Shown in pieces: positions 23,095-35,799 of a stretch of 64,000 bases of DNA (within the stretch, counting starts at the first letter, position 1; each line of letters opens with the position of its first letter). The translations under genes and the position numbers were made by a program. Source of the stretch: Allodiplogaster sudhausi (lineage: Eukaryota; Nematoda; Chromadorea; Rhabditida; Diplogasteridae); NCBI GenBank assembly GCA_945643635.1, contig CALZFC010000252.1, positions 4,493,001-4,557,000 on the forward strand, written 5' to 3'. Under the pieces are notes generated by a model, which saw nothing but the letters and a program-made list of their open reading frames with translations, searched no databases and was not told the DNA's origin.

Positions 23095-26000
23095 ATTCCA
23101 ACGTACGTAAGCGTTCACACATTATTCAATAGCCAAGGTCTCATTTATTTAGGAAAGCAAAAACGTTTACAAACAAAACACAAGGGAAGAAGGTGAAATG
23201 TCTGACATGATAAATGAAGTAAAGCACAAAAAAGAATCCGAAGTGATGCTTTTGAGGAAGAACATTTGTTTTAACAATAAAAATAGAGATCTGAAACTTT
23301 CTCAATAAATTTCACTACAATCCTCGTCATTCACGGTTTCGATCCAATCATCGGCGACCTCTTCATCTTCTTCCACCTCACTCTCCACTTCATTCTCTTC
23401 GTCCATCACCACCACCTTTAAAGAAGAAAAAAAATATGAAATAGTCATTTTCAACAAATAGATTTTTTTGTGTAAAAGTTTTTTTTATATCATAAATATA
23501 CAATTTTTTTTTCTCTATTTCTACGAACGAAATGGAAACGAGACAAATTTTCACCCGTGAATGAGGAGTTGCAGGCGAAAGAAGGCACCGCCATAAAAAC
23601 CGCTCCGAATCGAGAAGGCTAAAGAATCCTAGTCAGCACGTTCCACCTTATGGTCAGACAGAAACAGGGTTTTCATCTTTTTTTTACTTTATTTCCTGTT
23701 GAATGAAATTTTAGAAAACATAATGCGAAACTAAGCACTAACTCGTAAATGGCCGGTGCTGGCTGGCTTGCGGCAGCCACCATCAACGTGTTGTGTAGGG
23801 TCGACAGACAGCGGGTGGTCCGCTTCGCTAGCCTAGATTACATAGACGTTATATGTATGGCCTCAAACTATCTGTGACTAGTTAGCTCTGCTTGGTCTTG
23901 TGACTTTCGCTAGATCCAATTCATCATTGGAGGGGGGATTAGTAGGCGAACATATAACTACTATAGTGACAAGAGTGAGGAGAATCAATGAAATCAAATA
24001 TTTTCTAACAGCGCGGCACCGGCTGAGGAGGCGGCGGAAGCCGGAACGACAGCATATCTCCGCTGCATGGCGTGCAGTGTAGGAAGCGTAGAGCGTCTCG
24101 CGCGCCACCACTCCCTCGGGCAGGAGAGCGTGCGAGGGCGCGACCTCGCGCACTGGGCACGGTACACCGACAGCTCGATCTGGAATGGAGGACAGAAATA
24201 TCACCTGGCTCGTGGGCGGTACTGTATGTGGCATCTCATCTCACTCTCACAATAGCGTTTGTGAACATAAACTATTAATAGTGAATTTAAAAACAACATG
24301 TACACAGACGCACGTTTCACAGATATGAAGGCGTCACAAAAAAGGACAACTGTGACCGATGAAAGTGACCCTAAGAGGCGACTCCGTTGATGTTGACAGA
24401 TCGCTGCTCTTGCCAGTGACGAGAATATTCCAAATGGAGGAGGAGGCAGAAGACGAAGAAGAAGAAGACGGAAGTCCACTGTGGCCGGCGACGAAGCAAT
24501 CGTCCACCTCCTGGTTCACAATCGCCTCGCCAGACGAACTCTTCAGCTTCTTCTCTCCTTAAAAAGAATTAAACTAGGCTGTCTTCTCGGAACTTCTAAT
24601 GCACACAATTGTTACACCAAACAAGCGACTTTCAAACTAATTTGAAGAAGTTAATAAAAAAATTTCCATGATTATCCAGAAGTGAAGCAAAACATGAGAA
24701 GTATTCTAACCAGCAAACTTGCAGAATTCCTCAAGAATGTCGTCCCACTTTTTGGCAGGCAGCACAAGTTCAAGGAAAGCAAAGCGAGGGTCGAGGAGAA
24801 GAGCCCGTCGAAGAAATGGACAGGAGAGAAGTTTAGCAGCAACCGCCTCCTGACGAGGCGAGACGAGAGAGTACAGACGTCGTTCGCCCTCCTCCCTCCT
24901 TCGTCCCTCAGTCGCAGAAGCCATTCTGAAACACTGTTTTGAAGCTTGGGATAGAAAAAGAGAATGTTTCGCAGTTTCATATTTTATTTTCAGTTCTTCC
25001 AAAGAATATTTAAATCATTTACCTGTCGAATGCTTGCTGAGCAACTATATGTGCCGCAAGAACCGTTGAGGCTTGAGCACGGCTGTCACAGAGCTGGAAT
25101 TGTTCCCTTTCAGGTAACTATGAATCTATTCCAATAAAGGTCGAAAAGATTCAAAACAAATGCTAAATATTTGCATTGTAAGATCTTTGATGGAAAAGGC
25201 AAACGTTGAGTGAAAAGAGAATAAATGAACGTTTTCCCGAACCGATCGAACGAGTTCCTCAAAGGGCGCGAGAAGAGTGGGAGCGGCGCGACGCAACTGG
25301 GAATCATCTTCGATGAGAGGGACGAGACCCGACAGCTGCTGACTCAGCAGACTCGTCCCGCACTCGCATCTCAAGGGACTCACTTCTACTTCTCTGCTTC
25401 AAGGCAAAGATTCATGACTAAATACAGGTATAACCATTATCAACGAAGAACTGCCCAGTTACTTGGTGATGAGCGTGCTAACTAAACAAGCGCAACATTT
25501 ATGTACCTTTCAATGCCCGCATAGGAAACAGCGGCATTCGTGAAGTTTGAGACAATGCAGACAATCTGAATTAGCTCTGGGAAATATAGCATAGGGAAAC
25601 ACATTAAGCAATGCTTTATCAATTAATGTGTCTCATGAAATCTTCCATCTGCAATGGGCCCTAATGCGAGAACAAAAGCCAACCTTCTTTCGAATGCCGT
25701 ATACCATGCAACAGCCTTCGATCATCTGTTGGATGGATAACCTAGACACAAAATCTGTCTATGACATAATTTCTTAGTCGCTTAATAACAATACGAGAAA
25801 ATTGTTAAAATATATTTTATTTATCTAAATGGTATGAATAACCGAATATAAACTTTAATCAATACCCACCCTTCGTCGCATATCTGGGTCAGGTCAAGCA
25901 GGAATGAAGCACGTTCTGCGTCATCGCTGGGACCGGTGAAGAAGTGAACTGAGAGTGTCGCAATCGATGCCTCGTCAAAGGCCGAGGCCGGCCAGTAGTC

Positions 26001-27995
26001 CACCGAGAGCGCCACTTCATCCGCGCCCGCAAGGCGACGAGAAAGCTAAGAATACAATACGCAAATATAATACTCCTGGAGACATGGTAAAATTGTAGAT
26101 GGTGATAAAACGTAGTAGATTCTGGCAATAAACTAGGGAATGAAAAAATTAGAATACTGGTCGAAAAAGAAGTCCTATTGTTTGCTGCTAAATGCAGATG
26201 TTTGGTGAGACACCTTATGTCGATGCTCGGCAGCCATGGCGGCGGTGATGCGAGTGATGCGTTTCTTGCATGGCAGCACGTAGGGTGGATAGAGCTCGCC
26301 GCAGAAGGCTTTGAAGTGGGGCGAAGACACAAAGTCCGCTGGCAGCCCAGACACGGCGATGAGAGACGCCAGCTGACGGTCGACGCCTGCCCAGGGGTCC
26401 TTTGTCAGGGCTGAACTCGAATCGTTCTTCGTTGCATTCATCGCTCGCTTTCAATGACGCATTCAGGAAGTGAATTAGCGCCCACTCCATTTGCACTTAT
26501 ATTACACGGTGACCTAAGACGATAGTTAGCAAAATTTTAGGTGTTACAGTAAGTCGGCGTTAAGTCGGGGTCTCCCCTGTTTCGGATTTTTACTACTAAA
26601 TAAAAAAGACAGATCTTTAAATGGTAATGATCCTGGCACGATTTCCCTTCATGGCTATTTTGAACTACTGTGCTTTTGACGCGAATGCATTGCGCTAACA
26701 ATAAGTCACCGTGATTAATCGCGAGACGCAAAAAAATTAGCTATGCTCCGCCCATTAGTTCGGGAGGTCAACATGGCCAAGTCAGGTCAAAAAATGTATA
26801 TTCGGACGAAAAACCCTTAAAGACTATATGCACAGTTCGTTGCTTCATGGTGTACGAAAAAATAATGCCGTATTCTAGTCATATGTCAGAAAATAAAATA
26901 AAAACCGTTTGATTCCGTGCAGATACGATAGTTCCGAAACAGACTTGGCACGCTCATTACCAGGCCCACCAAATCTCCGCGATGACAGAGTGAGAAGAGA
27001 CAACCGACCAGCAGACTCGCGCGGAGGTGCACTGGACCCGGGACGAGCAGCAGCCGAGGGCGAGAAGGAGCGCGAAGATGCACGGGGCTCGGGAAGAGCA
27101 GCAGCCGAGTGCGAGGAGGACAGCAGCTGATCGTCGGTGAGTTTCTCTGGATGGTGCGCCTTGACATGGCGAATCAGCGGAGTGCTGGGGTAACCCTTGA
27201 TATGCTTGTACTTCTTCGGGCAGAAGTTGCAGAACGCAACCATTCCGCGAAGCGAGAAGAACTGCCACGCGATTGAGCGATTCACGCGCTCATCTTCCAT
27301 TCTGGAAACACTGAAATAAAGGAAAGAGTTTATATCAACTTAAATGGACAATCAATCTACCGGCTATTCCTTGAGCCTATAAACAATAAAATATCCAAGC
27401 TTCGTTCAAAGAAGCTTAGATCGCAAGCAATCGTAGAATGCATCAGAACAGGCTGCAAGAAGTGAAAGAATGCGAGAGGAAGAGAGGGAGCGACAGAGAA
27501 AGACGACATATCGACTCGTCTCGATTGGTGTGCAGTGCAGACCAGCTGCTCGCTGAGACGAGAGAGACGAGAAGTGAGAGCGAACGAGAGGGTACAGAGA
27601 CGCAGAACAGAGAAAGAGAGTGTGTTGGAGAGAGCGTGCAGATGAGCAGAGAACTCGTGAGCCAGAGGGCTCTATGAGTCGCCACGAGATGCAATGGAGT
27701 GAGGTCATGGAAGTGGGCAAAGGGTGAAGGGGGCAGAGATAAGGACTAGAGAAGGACAGAAAGTGTACGGCACGCAAAAACAGCAGAGAACATAGAGCTA
27801 CAAATATGCGAGACACACTCACTCGCCAGGCTACTACTTCTAAATATCTGGATCAGACGACAATGAAAACCCTTTTTTGTTATTGATACAACAAGGTCAT
27901 TAGAATTCTGCGAAAGTATTGCCTGAACACAGATTCACTCTAGCAAAACAGAGAATGGGCCAACATACCCCAGGACATTATGGAGAAAAAAGAAT
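23095..27995 (-). mobile_element. hAT transposon copy B with BED-finger transposase
   Basis: Inverted copy. The BED exon starts at 27300 (MEDERVNRSIAWQFF, finger CNFCPKKYKH...HVKAHH). It has a single 5' exon, without the tandem duplication of copy A. The conserved GLPADFVSSPHFKAFCGEL exon lies at 26215-26441, SVDYWPASAF near 26000, LLLDPRFAFLELV near 24790, the dimerisation exon at about 24010-24185, and the acidic C-terminal exon ends near 23306. The 764-bp TTA MITE is absent, so the dimerisation region keeps its original layout. It looks the least damaged of the three, but whether every splice site is intact cannot be decided by eye. Confidence 0.85.
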
Positions 27996-28455
27996 GATTC
28001 AAGAACGGCGAAAGAAAATGCTGTTCCAAAAAATTAATGCCATATGAATTTCGACAAAAAAGAGTAATCGGAAAGAAGGGATGATCCGCGTGTCCATCAC
28101 TCATTCTTAGTTATAAGGAGCGACGAAACATAGAAATCGACAATACGTGCGAAAAGAAGACAAAAATGAAAAGCTAGAAAAATTGCGAAATGACGAAATC
28201 TAAATCGCAGGTAGAATTCGCGTTTGAACCGAGCAGAACAACAGAACCGGAAAGACACACCGGCAAACACGCATAGATCACTGAAGCAGAGGAAAAACAC
28301 AACAAGAACATTGCGCGTCATAATACACGAAATTCCGTACGAAAGAAAAAAACCGCCTCCCTTAAATAACAAAATCTGGCGTGTGCCTGAAGAGTTTCAC
28401 GGCCTGCTTTAATTTTGCTTATAGTTCTCTATATATTCTTTTCACTATCAGTTTC
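27996..28455. other. Spacer at the centre of the palindrome
   Basis: About 460 bp present on only one side of each arm, with no internal inverted repeat and no gene. A little of copy B's 5' flank (27869-27995) has no counterpart in copy C. Such a spacer could have been left when the two copies were joined head to head. Confidence 0.5.
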
Positions 28456-31400
28456 CATTATTGTCTGATCCAGATATTTAGAAGTAGTAGCCTGGCGAGT
28501 GAGTGTTTCTCGCATATTTGTAGCTCTATGTTCTCTGCTGTTTTTGCGTGCCGTACACTTTCTGTCCTTCTCTAGTCCTCTATCTCTGCCCCCTTCACCC
28601 TTTGTCCACTTCCATGACCTCACTCCATTGCATCTCGTGGCGACTCACAGAGCCCTCTGGCTCACGAGTTCTCTGCCCATCTGCACGCTCTCTCCAACAC
28701 ACTCTCTTTCTCTGTTCTGCGTCTCTGTACCCTCTCGTTCGCACTCACTTCTCGTTTCTCTCGTCTCAGCGAGCAGCCGGCCTGCACTGCCCACCAATCG
28801 AGACGAGTCGATATGTCCTCTTTCTCTCTCGCTCCCTCACTTCCTCTCGTATTCTTTCACTTCTTGCAGCCTGTTCAGATGCATTCTACGATTGCTTGCG
28901 ATCTAAGCTTCTTTGAACGAAGCTTGGATATTTCATTGTTTATAGGCTCAAGGAATAGCCGGTAGATTGATTGTCCATTTAAGTTGATATAAACTCTTTC
29001 CTTTATTTCAGTGTTTCCAGAATGGAAGATCAGCGCAAACGCTCAATCGTGTGGCAGTTTTTCTCGCTTCGCGGAAAGGTCGCGTTCTGCCAATTCTGCC
29101 CGAACAAGTACAAGCATCTAAGTGGTTTCCCCACCTCTGATCTGCTCCGCCATGTCAAGGCGCACCATCCAGAGAGACTCACCGACGATCAACTGCTGTC
29201 CTCCTCGCACTCTGCTGCTGGTCTTCCCGAGCCCAGTGCACCTCCGCGCGAGTCTACTGGTCGGTTGTCTCTTATCACTCTGTCATCATGGGGCCTGGTA
29301 GTGAGCGTGCCTTGTCTGCTTCGGAACTATTGTGTCTTTTTATTCAAACGGTTTTTATTTTATTTTCGGACATATGACAAGAACACGGCATTATTTTTTC
29401 GTACACCATGAAGACCACATGCGTCATTGAAAGCGAGCGATGAATGCAACGAAGAACGATTCGAGTTCAGCCCTGACAAACGACCCCTGGGCAGGCGTCG
29501 ACCGTCAGCTGGCGTCTCTCATCGCCGTGTCTGGGCTGCCAGCGGACTTTGTGTCTTCGCCCCACTTCAAAGCCTTCTGCGGCGAGCTCTCTCCATCCTA
29601 CGTGCTGCCATGCAAGAAACGCATCACTCGCATCACCGCCGCCATTTCTGCCGAGCATCGACATAAGGTGTCTCACCAAACATCTGCATTTAGCAGCAAA
29701 CAATAGGACTTCTTTTTCGACCAGTATTCTAATTTTTTCATTCCCTAGTTTATTGCCAGAATCTACTACGTTTTATCACCATCTACAATTTTACCATGTC
29801 TCCAGGAGTATTATATTTGCGTATTGTATTCTTAGCTTTCTCGTCGCCTTGCGGGCGCGGATGAAGTGGCGCTCTCGGTGGACTACTGGCCGGCCTCGGC
29901 CTTTGACGAGGCATCGATTGCGACACTCTCAGTTCACTTCTTCACCGGTCCCAGCGATGACGCAGAACGTGCTTCATTCCTGCTTGACCTGACCCAGATA
30001 TGCGACGAAGGGTGGGTATTGATTAAAGTTTATATTCGGTTATTCATACCATTTAGATAAATAAAATATATTTAAAATACATATTTTAACAATTTTCTCG
30101 TATTGTTATTAAGCGATTAAGAAATTATGTCGTAGACAGATTTTGTGTCTAGGTTATCCATCCAACAGATGATCGAAGGCTGTTGCATGGTATACGGCAT
30201 TCGAAAGAAGGTTGGGTTTTGTTCTCGCATTAGGGCCCATTGCAGATGGAAGATTTCATGAGACACATTAATTGATAAAGCATTGCTTAATGTGTTTCCC
30301 TATGCTATATTTCCCAGAGCTAATTCAGATTGTCTGCATTGTCTCAAACTTCACGAATGCCGCTGTTTCCTATGCGGGCATTGAAAGGTACATAAATGTT
30401 GCGCTTGTTTAGTTAGCACGCTCATCACCAAGTAACTGGGCAGTTCTTCGTTGATAATGGTTATACCTATATTTAGTCATGAATCTTTGCCTTGAAGCAG
30501 AGAAGTGGAAGTGAGTCCCTTGAGATGAGAGTGCGGGACGAGTCTGCTGAGTCAGCAGCTGTCGGGTCTCGTCCTTCTCATCGAAGATGATTCCCAGTTG
30601 CGTCGCGCCGCTCCCACTCTTCTCGCGCCCTTTGAGGAACTCGTTCGGTTCGGGAAAACGTTCATTTATTCTCTTTTCACTCAACGTTTGCCTTTTCCAT
30701 CAAAGATCTTACAATGAAAATATTTAGCATTTGTTTTGAATCTTTTCGACCTTTATTGGAATAGATTCATAGTTACCTGAAAGGGAACAATTCCAGCTCT
30801 GTGACAGCCGTGCTCAAGCCTCAACGGTTCTTGCGGCACATCGCTCAGCAAGCATTCGACAGGTAAATGATTTAAATATTCTTGGGAAGAACTAAACATA
30901 AAATATGAAACTGCGAAACATTCTCTTTTTCTATCACAAGGTTTAAAACAGTGTTTCAGATTGGCTTCTGCGACTGAGGGACGAAGGAGGGAGGAGGGCG
31001 AACGACGTCTGTACTCTCTCGTCTCGCCTCGTCAGGAGGCTGTTGCTGCTAAACTTCTCTCCTGTCCATTTCTTCAACGGGCTCTTCTCCTCGACCCTCG
31101 CTTCGCTTTCCTTGAACTTGTGCTGCCTGCCAAGGAGTGGGAGGACATTCTTGAGGAATTCTGCAAGTTTGCTGGTTAGAATACTTCTCATGTTTTGCTT
31201 CACTTCTGGATAATCATGGAAAAAATTTCATTAATTTCTAAAAATTAGTTTGTAAATTCGCTTGTTTAGTGTAACAATTATGTGCATTAGAAGTTCCGAG
31301 AAGACAGCCTAGTTTAATTCTTTTTAAGGAGAGAAGAAGCTGAAGAGTTCGTCTGGCGAGGCGATTGTGAACCAGGAGGTGGACGATTGTTTCGTCGCCG

Positions 31401-32866
31401 GCCACAGTGGACTTCCGTCTTCTTCTTCTTCATCTTCTGCCTCCTCCTCCATTTGGAATATTCTCGTCACTGGCAAGAGCAGCGATCTGTCAACATCAAC
31501 GGAGTCGCCTCTTAGGGTCACTTTCATCGGTCACAGTTGTCCTTTTTTGTGACGCCTTCATATCTGTGAAACGTGCGTCTGTGTACATGTTGTTTTAAAT
31601 TCACTATTCATAGGTTATGTTCACAAAGGCTATTGTGAGAGTGAGATGAGATGCCATACAGTACCGCCCACGAGCCAGGTGATATTTCTGTCCTCCATTC
31701 CAGATCGAGCTGTCGGTGTACCGTGCCCAGTGCGCGAGGACGCGCCCTCGCGCGCTTTCCTGCCCGCGGGAGTGGTGGCGCGCGAGACGCTCTACGCTTC
31801 CTACGCTGCACGCCATGCAGCGGAGATATGCTGTCGTTCCGGCTTCCGCCGTCTCCTCAGCCGCGCTGTGAGAAAATATTAGACTTCATTGATTCTCCTC
31901 ACTCTTGTCACCAGAGTAAGTAGTTATATGCTCGTCTACTAACCCCCCCCCCCCCCGAATGATGAATTGGATCTAGCGAAACTCACAACAATAGGGAGCA
32001 AATTTAAGACAAAGCAGAGCTAACTAGCCACAAATAGTTTGAGGCCATACATATAACGTCTATGTAATCTAGGCTAACGAAGCGGACCACCCGTCTGTCG
32101 ACCCTTCACAACACGTTGATGGTGGCTGACGCAAGCCAGCCAGCACCGGCCATTAACGAGTTAGTGCTTTGCTTGGCATTATGTTTTCTAAAATTTCATT
32201 CAACAGGAGATAAAGTTTTAAAAAAAGATGAAAACCCTGTTTCTGTCTGACCATAAGGTGGAACGTGCTGACTAGAATTCTTTAGCCTTCTCGATTCGGA
32301 GCGGTTTTTATGGCGGTGCCTTCTTTCGCCTGCTACTCCTCATTCAAGGGTGAAAATTTGTCTCGTTTCCATTTCGTTCGTTCAAGTAGATATTAAATGT
32401 TTGATTTATGATATTAAAAAACTTTTACACAGAAAATCTAATTGTTGAAAATGACGATTTCATGTTTTTCTTCTTTTAAGGTGCTTGGAGAAGGCACTCG
32501 TCAAGAAGAGGGGCTAGAGAATGTGGTGATGGACAAAGAGAATGAAGTGGAGAGAGCTTTTGAAGAAGTTGAAGAGGTACTGGACTGGAGCTTTATGGGA
32601 CCTTCGCAAAACTTCTAGTCTTTCAAATCTGTTAAGTATTCAGTGTCGTTGTCATTTTTGTTTCTATTGTTAAAACAAATGTTCTTCCTCAAAAGCATCA
32701 CTTCGGATTCTTTTTTGTGCTTTACTTCATTTATCATGTCAGACATTTCACCTTCTTCCCTTGTGTTTTGTTTGTAAACGTTTTTGCTTTCCTAAATAAA
32801 TGAGACCTTGGCTATTGAATAATGTGTGAACGCTTACGTACGTTGGAATGAGAGATGCTGCTATAG
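28456..32866 (+). mobile_element. hAT transposon copy C with BED-finger transposase
   Basis: The BED exon is at 29022 (finger CQFCPNKYKH...HVKAHH) and lacks one Ser/Pro-rich repeat found in A and B. About 370 bp is deleted just before the GLPADFVSSPHFKAFCGEL exon (29440-29700). Later landmarks are SVDYWPASAF near 29880, LLLDPRFAFLELV near 31095, the dimerisation exon at about 31706-31876 and TKRTTRLST near 32077. The C-terminal exon (32482-32618) differs from A and B after EENEVE-like sequence and ends GPSQNF. A 14-base C run at 31945 replaces shorter C tracts in the other copies. Deletions suggest it is not autonomous. Confidence 0.85.
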
Positions 32867-32994
32867 TTGGTTATGAAGAGGAGGATCCAGGAGAAAAAAA
32901 AGATTATAATCCCTTCGCTCATCTTTGATTGCTTCTTCTTAATGACAGGACTTTCCTCATCTCTTTATTGTCAGGTTGAGAAGTCAATTAGGAA

Positions 32995-33415
32995 ATGAAG
33001 ATCATGTTGGGTCAGGAGGGAAGCGGGCAGCACGGGCGCGGATTCGAGGGATTGCCTCTCAGAGCGTTCTTCATGCGTCGGAGCTGATCGAAAACCTTGG
33101 AGATGATGAGAGGGCGCTTCATAGACTGGCTCTGTTGGGAAGAAAAGAGTGCAGCAGAGGGAGGGAGAGCCACCCAGGAGATCGGCTTGAATTTTAGTTG
33201 TATTCTTCGTTTATACTGTATCATTAATGAATCACTTAAGCAGCTACAACTCCAGGTCAGTGCTCTCTCCCATCGCCTCGCACAGATAACGGTAGAGATC
33301 CTGGCCTCCTTCTCAAAGATTACTGCTTCAACACGTGTGCTGGCCAATCAACGAGTTGCTGGCGCTGGAGAACGACATCCGAGATGGACACGAAATGAAC
33401 TGAACGTTAATTGTA
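32995..33415 (-). pseudogene. Copy of the 3' end of the gene at 37.9-39.0 kb (palindrome right arm)
   Basis: Inverted partner of the fragment at 22533-22990, recognisable by KVFDQL-type sequence and the FEKEA...GES block on the minus strand. It has acquired further indels and frameshifts. It lies directly downstream of hAT copy C, as its partner lies downstream of copy B, so the fragment was already joined to the transposon before the inverted duplication. Confidence 0.7.
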
Positions 33416-34204
33416 AGATTTTCACTAGTATAAACCATAAAGGCATCTCAATCGAGTGAGCAATGTGTATGCTGAGATTAGTGGAAAGTCAGCGGAGCGT
33501 ACAAACCAATATAAAGGTGAAACCACGCCCAGAGGGCCTCGACGCTTCTGCGAGGCAGACTCGTTGGTTATTCCTACTTCAAAGGATTGCAAACACCGAA
33601 TAACTATTTGAGATTTCAAATTGCCGCGGCGCTTCGAACTGCATGTGCTCTTTTCACGCCGCGGGTGCATGCTACCTGGTAAGTACGCTAAACCGAGAGT
33701 GCCTACTCAGGGTCAACGATTAGTTATCTTTTGGTGATCGGCAATGCTTCATGTAAAAAATCGTTCGAAGAGTTTGGCGCCGTAAATATTTTATTAAGAA
33801 ATGGTGGGAATGGAATCTCTGTCCAGTTACATAAGTACATTCATATGTCTGTACATATGTATGTATGTACATACATATGTATTTATGTATATCGAAACGA
33901 GTGCATTCATCCAATTTGTGCAGCTGCCAGATTGCGAGCCGACATCGACGCCCAATCCCATTCCATTCTCGGTACATGAGGCGGCTGACAATGAGGGATG
34001 CATCCATTTTTATTGCGAACCCTGTTTTCTCTTTTTGTGAATTTCTTTTTATTATCGTGAACCCTCGTGGCGGGACCATGAAGTTGTCCGAATTGGCAGA
34101 GATAAGAGACCTGCCATGGCCGAGATATTATACCGAATTCTTCAACCATGGGTTTTTTTCCATGGCTTATGCCATATCAGGCAGATTCTCCCATCAATGG
34201 TAGA

Positions 34205-34415
34205 GGGTCTGTTTCTCTTGCCAATTCTGTTACTTCGACGATAAAAGTTGTACGGAAAGTTTAATTATAGAAACCCTTATTCAATGAATGGATCCTCGAC
34301 TTGCTCTGAGGCAAAAACTGGCGAGACCCCAAAACAACACGAGATACATATGTCATACATATTCTTTTTTGGATGTGCAACTTGCATATGTTGTACGACA
34401 ACTCGTCCGGGTTAG
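34205..34415. other. Spacer between palindrome and phosphatase pseudogene
   Basis: About 210 bp with no gene or repeat recognised. Confidence 0.4.
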
Positions 34416-34421
34416 TTTATT
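34416..34421 (-). terminator. Polyadenylation signal of the phosphatase-like gene
   Basis: AATAAA on the minus strand, 87 nt past the stop codon at 34508. No other candidate is closer. Confidence 0.5.
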
Positions 34422-34507
34422 TTGGTGGCACGAAGGCCAGGAATGCGAGAGAAAGTTAAGGGGACGAATACAAGTTGGGCGGATCCTTCAGTCACGGAGC
34501 CTTGCCT

Positions 34508-35750
34508 CTAAAGGGTCGAGGCAGGGGCGCTGGGCTTGAAGCGACGGTAATTCGCGAGCGAAGTGATCATTGATGCCACGTCGATCACGAACTTCTTCTT
34601 GTTTTTGTTCTGAAAGTGGACAGCAGCGCCGGCACCTCAATCTTTCAGTTATCAAAAATAAATAAAACAAATGTCTCTAATTTTCTCTCTTTGGCACAAT
34701 GAGAAAAATTCTCTGGCTTTCCTTGAGCATTTCTTGATTACACTTCATGATTTCCTGGTTCCTTGGTTAGCTAACATCCGGCTGGAGATGCTGCTCCAAG
34801 CACTCGAAGACGATCTGCGTCATGACGAAGATTCCACTGCGGGAGAAGCCGGTCCGGCAACACACAATCATCGTCTCCTTCTGCAAAGGAGAGTGGATGA
34901 GAGAGGGAGGCAGTCGGTCGGAGATGACAGAAAGAGAGAGAGTGAGAGATAGAGAGAGAGACTGACATGTCCCCTACTCGCCTTGCGAATGATCATGCTC
35001 GTGGACCAGTACTCATTGGGCCCGACCCACAACGCCTTCGGCCACTCGCCAGCGTGGAGGAAACTTAATTTGTTATGTAGCTCATCACGAATTCTTGTTT
35101 TGCTTAATGCTCACTGCTTTATTCTTTACTTTTTTATAATTGTTTCGAGCATATGTATCCAGTTTCTTAAAAAGTCTGACCGCGGAACCGTCGAATTGGA
35201 GCAGCCCTCAGGCAGAACTTCCAGAACAACCGACAGCTCCTTCGAGCTCGTAGACATCGCAGACTTGAAGCGTAAGTGTTCATTTAATGAGCAGTTGGAA
35301 AAGATTTTTGAGAGATAGCGAGAAGTGACCTTCTTGCAGCTGACGGAAAGGATGCCAAAGCTCTCGGCTTGTCCGGCGCGAAGCGGCAGCGCACGTTGAA
35401 GTCGACGAGGTTGCTATGGCAGACAACCGTTTGCGCCTTCGACTAAAAGGCAAAGTCTTCATCTTTTATATATTTATTTATATAAAAGGCCTTTTTTTTA
35501 AACAGACTGCAGTGTTGGAATTTAACAAAAATTTAATAACATGCAATTGTTTGTCTAACTAACATCATAGGCCATCTTCCAGAAACGCTCGACGTCCGAA
35601 GCTTCCGTTGGCGTATGAAAAAGAAATTATTACTCTAAAATAATGAGAGGTACTAAGGAAAGGTTTATCAATTACTTCAGCAATACAGTATGCTCTCTCT
35701 TTCTCTCCTCCTCTCTTTCTTCCTCTATTCTTCTTCTACTCTCTGTTCTC

Positions 35751-35799
<49 letters not shown>

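Larger units (their letters stand above)
21783..34198. repeat. About 12.4-kb imperfect palindrome (arms 21783-27868 and 28456-34198)
   Basis: The left arm read in reverse complement follows the right arm nearly end to end: hAT copy B against copy C, then host-gene 3' fragments, then the dispersed repeat, then an outer segment ending in the shared string TGATGGGAGAATCT at 21783 and in inverse at 34198. Arms differ by substitutions and indels, including a roughly 370-bp deletion in C after the BED exon. A spacer of about 590 bp separates the arms. Boundaries were found by eye. Confidence 0.85.
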
